From NCBI GenBank assembly GCA_039621445.1, contig CP154956.1, forward strand, positions 23,920,743-23,984,742: 64,000 nt of DNA, given 5' to 3'. Shown in pieces: positions 1-10,040 of this stretch (the first letter of the stretch is position 1; the number at the start of each line of letters is the position of its first letter). The notes under the pieces are model-generated. The model did no database searches. It worked only from the letters and a program-made list of their open reading frames with translations, and was not told where the DNA came from. This DNA comes from Euglena gracilis. Taxonomy: Eukaryota; Euglenida; Euglenophyceae; Euglenales. Both the position numbers and the translations under genes were made by a program.

Positions 1-189
1 GTTGGTGAAATTTAATTTGGCATTATAATCCTGATTTTGCACTTGGAGATTCCCAATTTCATCGGTTAAAAAATTGCCGTTTGACCTGGTAACCATGGGC
101 CATGGTTAACTAATCAATGGCCCAAAATGCGGTTAACCACCCTACCCTGGCCGGATTTTTTTTGTGGACAAAAAGTTTCCCCCCTAATC

Positions 190-460
190 TAAGCACCAAC
201 CCCCATATTTTGGCAAATTAAGCACCCCCAGTTCTCACCCATCTTTTCTGGTGCTTTAACCCACCCCCCCCCTTTTTTTGACCCCCCCCCCCCCCGGAGT
301 CAACCACCCAAAATCTAGCCAAAATCGGCCGAAAATGCTGAAAAAATAAGCCCAACAGAAAACCTGACCCATGGCACCTGGGGGGGGGGCAACCCACCCA
401 CCCACACTCAACCCCCCCCCCCCGGCCGGGGGGAGAGGCCACACGGGTGTTAAGTGAATC
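190..460. repeat. C-tract dispersed element with inverted short word
   Basis: Several C runs of 9-14 bases are interleaved with a short word seen in both orientations (TAAGCACC near 215, GGTGCTTTAA near 250, GGTGTTAAG near 445). It is one of a class of G/C-tract elements found throughout the window. There is no coding potential beyond proline/glycine-rich artefact frames. Confidence 0.45.
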
Positions 461-795
461 TGTGATTGGGATGCTTTCCTCGCCACATCTGCAACTTCAG
501 GCCCCTTCTTTGAAACCCCAAAAATATTTGACTCTCTGTCTTCAAATTGATCGGGAACCACCACTCTGGGGAAATATCACTGGTGGCTTGACTTAGCTTG
601 TTAACCCCCAAAAAATAAAAAAATGTTGAGGCAGAGCTGTTCCATTCTTTGAAACCCACTGCAAAAAACACCAAAAACAAGGGTGGAGATAATTTTAACC
701 AATCCCCTGATTGAGAAATGGCCGAGGAAAATTTTTTTTGCAAAAAAATGGCCTAAAATGGAAAAAATGAAAAAAAAGGAATAAAAAGAAAAAAG

Positions 796-831
<36 letters not shown>
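796..831. repeat. Poly-A run
   Basis: About 36 consecutive A residues follow a purine-rich lead-in. It could be the tail of an old retroposed copy, but no recognisable body lies upstream. Confidence 0.9.
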
Positions 832-833
<2 letters not shown>

Positions 834-2734
834 AATGGGGCGTTTTTATTTGGAAGGTTTTGTTAAATTTTTTAAAAAAAACACAACCATCATTTTTTCA
901 CCATCATGGCCAAATTTTTCATTTTTTTTTGAATGGTTGACCAACACCGCCTTTTGGACTCCCTCCTATTGGAAGTGCTCCCCAGTCACCCCCCCCCCCC
1001 CAATTGAGATAGGGGGTCCAGTGGAGAGGTCTAACCGTCAAGCGGGGGGGGTATCCCTATTTGCCACCCAGAGTGTCCCACCAATCCAGAATCTTAAACA
1101 AAGCATGCCAAGCTTGTTCTACCAGATGGACCTTCAAAATATGAACCAAACCAACATGCAAACTGGTCGACGCCGTAATATTCGCATCGCACCTCATTCT
1201 CCAGTTGAAGCAAAGTCGCCAAACAACCATGTGGCCATGCTCCCATCAAATAAATTCTGAGTTTAAAAAGAACTTTTTTTTTGCATTTTCAGGCATTACT
1301 TCGTGCTTACACCTAACGCCTGATTTTTTTTGCATTTCACACCGTATATTTTTTCACTTCTAATCTTTTTTTTTGCACTTTATCTCAAGAATGTTTGCAA
1401 ATGCCACCAATTTGATCGCACTTTATCTCCAAAATGTTTGCATCTTATCCCAAAATATTTGCCCGTTGTTCTGAAAATTTTTGCATTTGGATTGGGTGTT
1501 TTGCACAACTGCCTTTGAAATTTCGACCGGAGTGTGTCTTTTTCCATTGCGCAGTGCAATGCCTTTTCTCGCTGTGCAAAAATAAAATGACGAAGGGCAA
1601 ATTTTTCAAGTGCAACTATTTTTGGGAGACAGTGCAAAAATTTTTGAGACCCTTGGGAATATTTTTGAGGGCGCTGAACAAAAAAATTGACAGGTTGGGG
1701 CAAATATTTGTGTCGGCTGTGGGCAAACAATTTCAGATGCTAGCTGTAATTAATTTTGCACCACAATTCCCCACCACAAAGTTAAACAACGAAGTTTTAA
1801 GACATGGAATGGTGGTTTCCATCACTAGATTCTGAAATGCAATGTTTCTTTGCACCACAGCCACCACAGAAGTGTTGTTGTGTGCCGTGTGTCACGTCAA
1901 CTGTGAAATTGTGTGGGGCATTCACATCCCATTTAATTCTGCAACAAAAAATAGCACTCATTGCTGCATTGCAGCCCACCAGGCAAACATTTTTCTTGCA
2001 AACAGGGGGATTTAGGTATTTTTGAAAGTTTTTAAAAAAGGACTTTAAGAAAAGAACGGGAAGAAAAACGACGGGGGAGAAAAGCAATTGCATTTAACCA
2101 TTCCATCCCACGGAGCGACGATGCTCCCAGCCTCTGCCTCCCCTGCCAGCCTTTCCATTGACAAAGGGGTCAGCTGCAGCAGAAAATACTGTTTGTGTTG
2201 CTGCCAGTGCGGGCTTTTTTTATGCCACTGTGAAGGGAGTTGTGGAATTATTAATCAAAAATGCAGATCGTCTTGTGCAGTAACCCCCCCAATATCACCC
2301 CCGGAAAATAAGAAAAAAATCACACCCAATTTTCAGCGAAGAGGCGAAAAAAACTGCACCCCCCCCCCAAGTAAGATCCCCTCAGACATTTTTTTGTCCA
2401 AAAGATGGACCCCCGTACGGGTCTCCCATTTACATTTGGGCAAGAATTTCAAGACCCTGGGGGGCTTTGAAACTGTGTTTTGGGGCTCTGGCTTCACGCC
2501 CAAACCAGCATTCAGGACGCTGGTTCTGCCAGAAATTTCTGCGCTGAACCGGCGTCCAAAACGCCGTTCGGGCGGGAAGCTGACGTCTATGGGACCCAAA
2601 ATGAAAAGTGCCAAAAAGTGTCCAAAATCGTTAGTAGACATGTGGCAATCATATCTGAGCAGTTTTTGGGGGGTCTTCGGCCTGAAATTGGGGTATTTTG
2701 TGCAATAATTTCCAATTGGCCAAATTTACCAGCA

Positions 2735-3300
2735 CGAAGCACCGGAAAGAATGCCCATTTTGGCCATTTTTGGGAATTTTTGGAACAAAATCAGCCAAAA
2801 ACCTATTAAAAACCTCATTTCCACCTCGGCGTGCAGCCTGGGCACAGGCCGAAATCCGACCCCCCCCCCCTGGGGCAGGGTTCGATATAAGGAGGGCGTA
2901 CATGGTTTAGGTGGGGGGGTGTCCCCCCCCCCCCCCCCCCCTCCTGGCCCGCAGGGAGGGGTCCGGCCCCCCCCCCCACCTGCCAGGGGGGTCCGGACCG
3001 ACCCTCGGGGGGGGGGGGTTCCCGGGACCCCCCCAAAAAGGGTCAATTTTTTCCTCCGGCGCTTCGCGGCGAAATTTTTTTTGCATTTTTGGCACATTTT
3101 TGCCCAAAAAGTGCCCAAAATGGCACTTTTGGTCGTTTTGGGGGGTCAAAAATTTTCGGCCACCCTGACCGCGCACCTGTTTAGGTGGGGGGGTGTCCCC
3201 CCCCACCCCCTCCCTCCTGGCCCGCAGGGGGGGGGTCCGGACCACCCCCTCCCCCTCCTCTCCTTATATCGAACCCTGCCCTGGGGTGGGGGCAGGCACT
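2735..3300. repeat. G/C-tract dispersed repeat, related to 5,370-5,470
   Basis: Long C and G runs flank AT-rich phrases. The stretch 2,750-2,830 is closely repeated at 5,370-5,440 (both carry GGAACAAAATCAGCC and AAAACCTCATTT). A GGCGCTTCGCGGCG palindrome-like core lies near 3,057. No target-site duplication was identified. Confidence 0.6.
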
Positions 3301-4320
3301 CCAAAACAGCCTTGCCTTTGCCCAAAGTTCACCCCATTTGTGGGCATCGTCCTAAAGCTGTCACAAAATGATTAAATTATTCTTTTTTCCCCCTCTCGCA
3401 CTGCTCACCTGTTTTGTCTGTCAGCGTTTCCCAGAGGGGTTTTTAAATTTGGGCGTAATTTCAAGGCCCCTGAGAAAGTTTTGTTTGGGTGGGGGTTTCT
3501 GGTCCCACTTTGATTTTACAACAGTGCTAGATTTTGTTGCCGAAGTTGTGAAGAAGTGCATTTTTTATGGAATCACATGCCTTCCAGAAAAAGTGGGTCT
3601 TTTTATCTTTCCAACACGACAACACAAAGCAATAGCGTTCAGTGCATTCCCACGATTCATGTGAAGGGGGCGTGCAATTGACAAATGGACAGAGTCCCAA
3701 CAATCCTCTTTTCCAAGTTTATTGGCCGATTTTCAGTTTCCTTCAAGGAAACAAAAGCAGTCATACAATCAAACCTACTCATTCTTGAAACCTTTCACCT
3801 CAATGCCTCCATCCATCGAAATGTCATAGATTTTAAACCAAAAATTGGCCGCAGAGGGAGATTCAAAAATTGTAAATTGTACTTAAAAAGCCCGTATTAT
3901 CTCCATTCACAACAATTTTTGAGCAAACTTCGGTTTGGCTGGCCCTGACAGCCTACGCAGGGGGAAATCCAACAAGGTGCCTCAAAATATTCAATGCGAA
4001 CCCCCCCCCAAATGCAGGTTTGGTGAATTTTGTTGAAAATGTCCCCGAGCAATTTCTGCTTGCCTGGATTAATATTTTGTGGACGCTGCTTTTTTCGAGG
4101 TTCTGCTTTTGGTTCAATTTCTGTATGAATCATTTTCCGCCACCAAAGTGACCGACCAGTGTTTGGGATGTTTTGGGAAGGGAATGCCTCATCTCGCATT
4201 GAGCATTTTGAAAAGTTTCTGCTTTTTGGGAACCTCATTCGACGTGCCAAATTCATGACAATTTTGCAGGTCTTTTTTAGGAATTTCATTTTTTAATTTC
4301 TATTTTTTTTTAAAGGAAAA

Positions 4321-4415
4321 CACGCACACGCATGCACACACACACACACACACACATGCACACGCACGCGCGTGGGCATGCGCAGGTTCACACGCACGCG
4401 CACACACATGCCACA
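4321..4415. repeat. CA/CG-rich microsatellite
   Basis: Imperfect CA dinucleotide array interspersed with ATGCACACGCACGCG-type units. Confidence 0.9.
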
Positions 4416-4968
4416 TATGGAACTTTTTTTTGAAAAAAACGTCCTGTTTCTCAGTTGCATATGTTCAGAGGTTGCTTGTTTGTCAATTTTTTGGTTTTGT
4501 GAAGACCATTATGACTACCATTAATAATATTATTCTTTGAAATTTTTGAGTTTCCTTTTGCTGAAAATTTTCATTACATATGAGAAGAAATACCACCTTT
4601 TACCAGAATGTTTCCCTTTGTTTAGAATTCCGAAGCGGAGAATTCCTGCATCATTTTTTCTTCTCAAGATTCATGTCAAAATCTTAAACTTCCAGATGCT
4701 TAATTTTGCAATCCACACTTCACACACAATCCACATTTTTTTGGTATTTTCCTTCACACAAACCCTTTGACCGATTTTCAGCCGACACCCAAATTTCAGC
4801 AACCCCCAAGTATAACCCACCCTGACGGACAATGTGAAGGAATATGTATTGAACAAAAACAAAAAAAACAGAAATCGGCGAATTCCAAATGTCAGCAACC
4901 CCCAAAGGTAAGAAACCCCTGGTTTATACAATCACCACAGAGTAATAAAAAGTCTATGGCAGGGTGGG

Positions 4969-4971
<3 letters not shown>

Positions 4972-5010
<39 letters not shown>

Positions 5011-5011
5011 T

Positions 5012-5062
<51 letters not shown>

Positions 5063-5070
5063 CATACATA
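4972..5070. repeat. TA microsatellite
   Basis: About 100 bases of almost pure TA with a few TG/CA interruptions. It directly abuts the left end of the inverted-repeat element that follows, which suggests the element inserted into a TA array. Confidence 0.95.
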
Positions 5071-5784
5071 TATGGCAGCCATACTCTAAATGGACCCTCG
5101 GGGAGGTCCATTAAGAGTGTCCAGGGGGGTCCATTTTTTTGCGTTAATGATGGAATAGGGTTAGGTGCGCGACCAGGCATTTGCTTAAGGGATTGCAGTA
5201 CCCCCCCGGGGGGGGGCTGGACTGCAGCTAGTCCAAATTTGGCTAGTGGGTTTTCTAGCAGACCCCCCCCGGGGGGGGTCTGCTAGCAGGGCTAGCTAGT
5301 GGAAAAAATTTTTCCAGTGACCGGCGCGAAGCGCCGAAAATTTTTTTTGGGACCCCCAAAAATGGCCAAAAATGCCCGTTTTTGGCCATTTTTGGGAATT
5401 TTTGGAACAAAATCAGCCCAAAACCTGTTAAAAACCTCATTTTTCCTCCGGCGCGCAGCGCCGGAGGAAAATTTTTTTTCCAGTCCGGGGGACCCCCGGT
5501 CCCCCCCCCCCCCCGGGGGTCTAGCTAGTCCACTTTTTCCAGTGTCTAGCCGATTGGCTAGCCAGTACCCCCCCCCCCCGGGGGTCCTTACGCAAAAGCT
5601 ATTAGCATATTATAAAGCAATTAGGCCAAACTTGTACCGTCTATAAGTTAGGCCTAGCCCTAACCCCAAGTCGCGCACCTAACCCTATTCCATCATTAAC
5701 GCAAAAAAGACTATTTTGACCCCCTGGACACTCTAAATGGACCCCCCTCGGGGGGGGGGTCCATTTAGAGTATGGCTGCCATAT
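5070..5784. mobile_element. Non-autonomous element with about 100-bp terminal inverted repeats (MITE-like)
   Basis: The left end (from TATGGCAGCCATACTC at about 5,071) recurs inverted at the right end (up to about 5,784). The inverted match continues inward for roughly 100 bases on each side: TCTAAATGGACC, AGAGTGTCCAGG, GCGTTAATGATGG, AATAGGGTTAGGTGCGCGAC. Each terminal repeat contains its own small palindrome (TCTAAATGGACC / GGTCCATTTAGA). The interior holds C/G runs and the palindromes CGGCGCGAAGCGCCG and GGCGCGCAGCGCC, with no transposase. Flanking TA-rich DNA on both sides fits a TA or TATA target. Class II affiliation is inference. Confidence 0.75.
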
Positions 5785-5939
5785 ATATAATGGGGACAAA
5801 TGGTTGGTTTCCCATTATCTTGGTTTCTTGTCATTTTTGTCTGGACTGTTTGTAAGTGATTACGCAAAAGCTGAATTCGGGCCTGAGCAAGTTCAGCTTC
5901 TTTGAGAAGCAGCTTCTGGAGCAACTTTTTTCAGGAAGT

Positions 5940-6700
5940 GCGCACCCCCTGTGGGGGCTGGGTGCTATGGGCAGGCAGAGGGTAGGCCATTTTCGACACC
6001 CTGGGGGGTTGGGTTTTGGGGTGGGTATTGTTTTAGCCCCCCCCCCCCCGGCACTGAAGATGCCGGGGCCCCAAAAATAGCCATTTTTAAGGGGAAATTG
6101 GCTGGGTCGGCAGGCACCAGGGCCCGAGACGGGTACCTGCCCATAGCACAAGGCACCCCCTCCCTCCCCCCTGGGTTGGTGAAAAGAACCCTGTTCTGGA
6201 GTTTGGTCTTTTTCACACATTCTCCTCTTTCCAAGTTCCATTCTGAAATGGAGGATTGAATCATCCGCACTCCACTGTCGCCCCTTGGTGCAGCCTCTCG
6301 CCAGAGAAAGTTTTCCAGAATGCTTTTGGTTGAAGTTTGAAGTTTTATTTCATTCTAACCCCCCAAAAAATAAGACCGGGGGGCTATTTCATGGGTCGGT
6401 TGCTGGAAAGCCCGAGGGGGGGTCTTATTCATTGGGGGGGGGGTCCATTTTATGGATTTTTGCTGGAAAAATTTTCGACCCCCCAAAATGTCCAAAAATG
6501 TCCCCCAAAAAACCAATTTTCGAAAAATTCGGCGCTTCGCGCCAGACAAATAGAAGAAAATATGCTGCGTTGTGTGAAAACTGTCCCAAAATGGAAGATT
6601 TACCCCAAAATGTCCCATTTTTTTAAAAAAAAATCCGGCGTTTCGCGCCAGCAGGGGGGGTCTTATTTATGGGGGGGGGGGTTATTTTTGGGGGGGGTTA
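5940..6700. repeat. Cluster of G/C-tract dispersed elements
   Basis: G and C runs frame repeated short words (TGCTATGGGCAGGC near 5,970 and the inverse near 6,140; CTTATTCATGGGG / CTTATTTATGGGG near 6,425 and 6,660). GGCGC-type palindromes occur at about 6,531 and 6,636. No gene seen. Confidence 0.5.
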
Positions 6701-7183
6701 TGTTCATCGTTGGTGCGCTTTGAGGTCTGCTTTCAAAAACTTTGAAAGGGTTTCAGAAATCCGCTTTATTGTTTCAAATAGGTTACCTCTTTTCTGGGTC
6801 CATGTTGTGCAGGTGCCACAAGCAAATCCACTTCATTTCATCTTTGTTCTTTTCGTGATTTGTGGATGATCCAACCCACTAGGAGTGTTGTCGATAAAGC
6901 ATTTTTTCCAAAAATGAGGAATACCACCGAAGATTTTTATCAGGTCCCAGGGGGTTTGCCAGGACCAAAAACGAAACAGCTGGTGGTGATCGATCAGGGG
7001 TGGGTAGGTGAAGGCACCTCTCTCCCTTGTCCTTTGCTTGTATTAAAAAAAAAAACTGCATAAACTGGATAAGATAAAATCTGGGCACCATTTCAACTTG
7101 ATACCATTTCTCTGGTTTCGGCCACAATCTTGTGTTGAACCTCAAAAGTTGTCATATTTTTTGAAGGAGAGGAGAAGAGTAAG

Positions 7184-7275
7184 AGACGGCGCAACTTTGC
7201 TCTGCAAACGGTGGCAGCGCAGCCCAGAAAATTGCACCCGATGAACGACCACTTGGGGTGAAGTGGGAAGTCCAG
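7184..7275 (+). CDS. Possible exon, unknown product
   Basis: An open stretch of about 30 codons lies between a plausible acceptor (TAAG) and the donor CAG/GTATGC. It contains a QKIAPDERPLGVKW-like segment. It lies upstream of, and on the same strand as, the multi-WWE gene and could be one of its 5' exons. No family recognised. Confidence 0.25.
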
Positions 7276-7983
7276 GTATGCTTCTTTGGACAGCGTGTGC
7301 AACCAGGGCATCATGAATAATGGTACTGGTCGCTCTATTCGTATACAAGGTATGGGATCACCAACCGGAGCTGTATGTAATTATTCTGAAATATTTAAGG
7401 CACCGTCGTATATCGGTAGCCAAGGATGCAATGACGGATCCAATCGCTTGAGCCTGAGGGTTGGCGGGCTCACCCCCCTTGGGGGCCCTGGGAGGGGATT
7501 AATAAACAGCCTTAAAATGCAGTAAAAAAAAAGTCAGACTGGCATTCCTCCGTTCGAGAAAAATTGACGTCGCAAAATGTCCTCAAATACAAACCAACTC
7601 CCAGGGGGACGATCCTTGCATTCTCGCAACATTGTCCGGGCTGAAAAAAGCTGCTAGGTGGTTAGTCCCCCAGGCACTGAGCCAAGTTTTTTTTTTATTT
7701 TGGACATGGCCCAAAATCAAAAGAAGAAGAAAATTACTTTTACTTACTTTTAAGTTTTGGTGGGATGCCCCCCTCCCCAACAAATTTCAATTATTGTTGA
7801 AGGGGGAGGCTGGGTGGTATAGAATTTTTTTGAAACATGAGGTGCCAAAATGTGCCACAATTGGGTGAAAAATGGTCGAAATAGACCTGCCTGGAAGCCT
7901 CAGCTGGGGACCAGTTCCAGCTGCAAGACCAGGGTGTGACGTAGAGCTGAGCTCTTTGGGAGACCACCCCGGCCCGGCCTGGG

Positions 7984-8430
7984 AAAAACGCTCATTTTCG
8001 GCTCAAAAACAGTTTTTCCGGGTCAGGGAGGCCAGAAAACATCGTTTTGGGGCAAAAAAAATTTTCGACTTTTTTCGACTTTTTTGGCCCGGTTTTGACC
8101 AAAATCAATGGGTTGGCCAACCAAAAACGAGGCGCTGGTGGTCGAAAAACGCTCATTTTTGGCTCAGAAACACTTTTTCCAGGTCCGGGAGGTCAAAAAC
8201 ATGGTTTTGGGCGAAAAATTTTTTTTCGATTTTTTTTTCGACTTTTTTGACCTGGTTTTGACCCAAAGTGAATGGGTTGGCGAACCAAAACGGGACGCTG
8301 GCGGGTCGAAAAACGCTCATTTTCGGCTCAAAAACACTTTCTCGTCCGGAAGGCCAAAAAACATGGTTTTGGGCGAAAAAAAAATTTCGATTTTTTTCGA
8401 CTTTTTGGCCCGAAAACGGCTAAGTCGGAC
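7984..8430. repeat. Tandem repeat, about 163-bp unit, 2.8 copies
   Basis: The phrase AAAAACGCTCATTTT recurs at about 7,985, 8,146 and 8,310. Each copy continues with GGCTCA(G/A)AAAC, a GG(T/C)C(A/G)GG(G/A) segment, AAAATTTTTTCGA and a GGTTGG(C)GAACCAAAA spacer. The units differ by a few percent. Frames open through the array are artefacts of the repeat. Confidence 0.85.
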
Positions 8431-8449
8431 AATGGGAAAAATGTACAAA

Positions 8450-8980
8450 ACGGCCATTTGGACCGAAAAACGGCCATATCTCGGGCCAGGCGGGGAGTTG
8501 GCCCAAACTGCGAATACCGGTGGATGGGGCGTCCCAAAGTTGTGGAATGAGGTACTCTTTAGTTTTTCTCAACTACCCGGCGTTTTCGAGATATTTTGAA
8601 TTTTTCGATTTTTTGACCCCCAAAATGACCCCCTGTTGCCGGTCCAACAAACTTTCGAACCGGACCTCCGGACCGGCGGGGAGTTGGGGGCAAAATGCGG
8701 GCTCTGGACAAACTAGGGACCCTCTCCTAACCTATAGGCTATGAACTTTTCGGGTCTGGAAATCAGGTCACATCGATAATCCGCGGGTGCCCGGGCCTAC
8801 TCCGAGGGGGGGGGGCGGGGGCGGGGGGGGGGGGGGGGAGGGGGGGGGGTCTCGCGGGGGGTGGTAAGCTTCGCTCTTACTCTAAAGAGATAAGAGCTCA
8901 GCGACCCCACCCTGGGTGGGGGAGTTTCAGCCAGCAATCTAGTTATCAGCCAGCCAAATTTCCAGGCTTAGCTGACACCC
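8450..8980. repeat. Dispersed repeat and G runs, no gene
   Basis: GGCGGGGAGTTGG-type phrases at about 8,490 and 8,680 resemble the segment at 11,075-11,130 (GGGGAGTTG, AATACCG, GATAGGGCGT). A nearly pure G run with rare C or A spans about 8,806-8,849. Nothing coding was seen. Confidence 0.5.
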
Positions 8981-9014
8981 TCACCCCCGGGTTTTCTTAA
9001 GCTGGAGGGACAAC

Positions 9015-9475
9015 CTGCCCCCCCCCCCCGGGGGGGGTCCAGCCAGCCAGCACCTTTTTTCCAGCCACCTCCTAGCCAGGCTGTAGACCCCCCCCCTGTG
9101 GTGGGGGATCCGCTGAAATAATAAAGTTCCGGCCAGCCCAGCAAAAAAAAATTTTCGGCACAAAGTGCCGACCCTTTTTAATAAAGGGTCACTGTCAAAA
9201 CCACCCAAAAATGCTAGATTTGGGTGTTTTTTTTTTGGGCATTGAACCTCATAATTTAAGCTGAAGAATGCCAACCCAGCCGGATTGGGCCTTTTCGGGC
9301 ATTTTTTTTTTGGTACCTGCTGGGTCCAGCTCCTAGCAGGCCAGACCCCCGGACCCCCCCCCCCCCCGGGGGTCCGGCCACCAACTTTTTTCCAGCCATC
9401 ACCTTTTCCAGCCGGCTGCAGGAACCCTCCCCCCGGGGTCTTTGAGAAAACCCCTGACCCCCCCGGAGTATGAGC
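9015..9475 (+). repeat. Composite C/G-tract dispersed repeat (reference copy)
   Basis: Order of landmarks: C/G run; CCAGCCAGCACCTTTTTTCC; GCCCAGC segment; TTCGGCACAAAGTGCCGA palindrome; GGGTC with AT-rich spacer; CCAACCCAGCCGGATT; GGTCCAGC; second C/G run; CCAGCC-ACCTTTTCCAGCC; CCCCGGGGTCTTTGAGAAA. The same order recurs at 23,540-23,895 and 30,655-31,045 and partly at other loci. No coding capacity and no obvious target duplication. Confidence 0.65.
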
Positions 9476-9649
9476 AACGCCCAATTGCCTCAAAGAGTTC
9501 CACACTGACTCCAGGATAGGAGGTGGAAATGTAATCAATCGTGTACCCAGATTTTTGAATCATAGACTCAATATTCATTGTAGAATGAGCGCCTTTGGTT
9601 CAAGCTTCCTTTTAAACACCAGGGGGGCACCTATTGTTTAAGGGTTACA

Positions 9650-10040
9650 GTGACAGTGAGGCCACATTGGAATTTTTCAAGTCATGGCGTTGTGCCCGCG
9701 CCATGCATCCCCACACAGAAAAGTGGGAAGAGGGCAGGAGGCAATAGCAGCACTGGGGCGCAAGGGTGTGGACCCACCCCGGGAACCACACCAACCACAC
9801 AAGGTGAGTGTATGTCCCCACAGCAGGAGATTGTGAGTGTATGTCCCCACACCAGATGGCAAATCCATTGTGCTCCTCAGGACGACACCGGAGGTTGGGC
9901 TTGTTTCAACAAAGACACAATTGCTCGTCTGGAGAACGCATTTTACTCCAAGCTTCCAGAGGTCATCATCCCGTCCAGCATGACAACTTATTCAGTACAT
10001 CCTGTGACAGAAGCCACTTTTCGCTACAACATTTCCACCA
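9650..10040 (+). CDS. Exon with WWE domain 1
   Basis: The translation has the WWE pattern: Trp, acidic pair and Gly-Gly-Trp (RWQ...DDTGGW), then IARLENAF, then TYSVHP near the end. The frame stays open from 9,650 to the donor at 10,041 (ACCA/GTGTGC, phase 1). Its N-terminal part is Gly/Thr/Pro-rich. The phrase GTGAGTGTATGTCCCCAC occurs twice (about 9,803 and 9,834) and mimics a 20-nt intron, but the frame reads straight through. The true 5' boundary may be the AG at 9,718 instead. Confidence 0.55.

Larger units (their letters stand above)
1..7150. other. Region with no convincing gene
   Basis: No reading frame here looks like a conserved protein or shows a good splice acceptor-donor pair around a protein-like stretch. 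The sequence is a mixture of AT-rich spacer (1,300-2,100 and 3,600-4,900), many C and G runs of 8-15 bases, a poly-A run, microsatellites and an inverted-repeat element, all listed separately. Short frames at 3,685-3,948 (+) and 3,897-4,289 (-) are open but have no recognisable motif. Confidence 0.55.

Noticed and set aside
2726-3371. Pro/Gly-rich frames of 100-200 codons
   Set aside because: Result of poly-C and poly-G runs; same type at 11,400, 21,300-21,900 and 24,000-24,800.
7276-7293. An 18-nt intron (GTATGC to GGACAG) after the 7,184 exon
   Set aside because: Far shorter than any supported intron here; downstream frame is not convincing.
9804-9823. A 20-nt intron (GTGAGT to CACAG) in the first WWE exon
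   Set aside because: The phrase is part of a local duplication and the frame is open through it, so no intron is needed.
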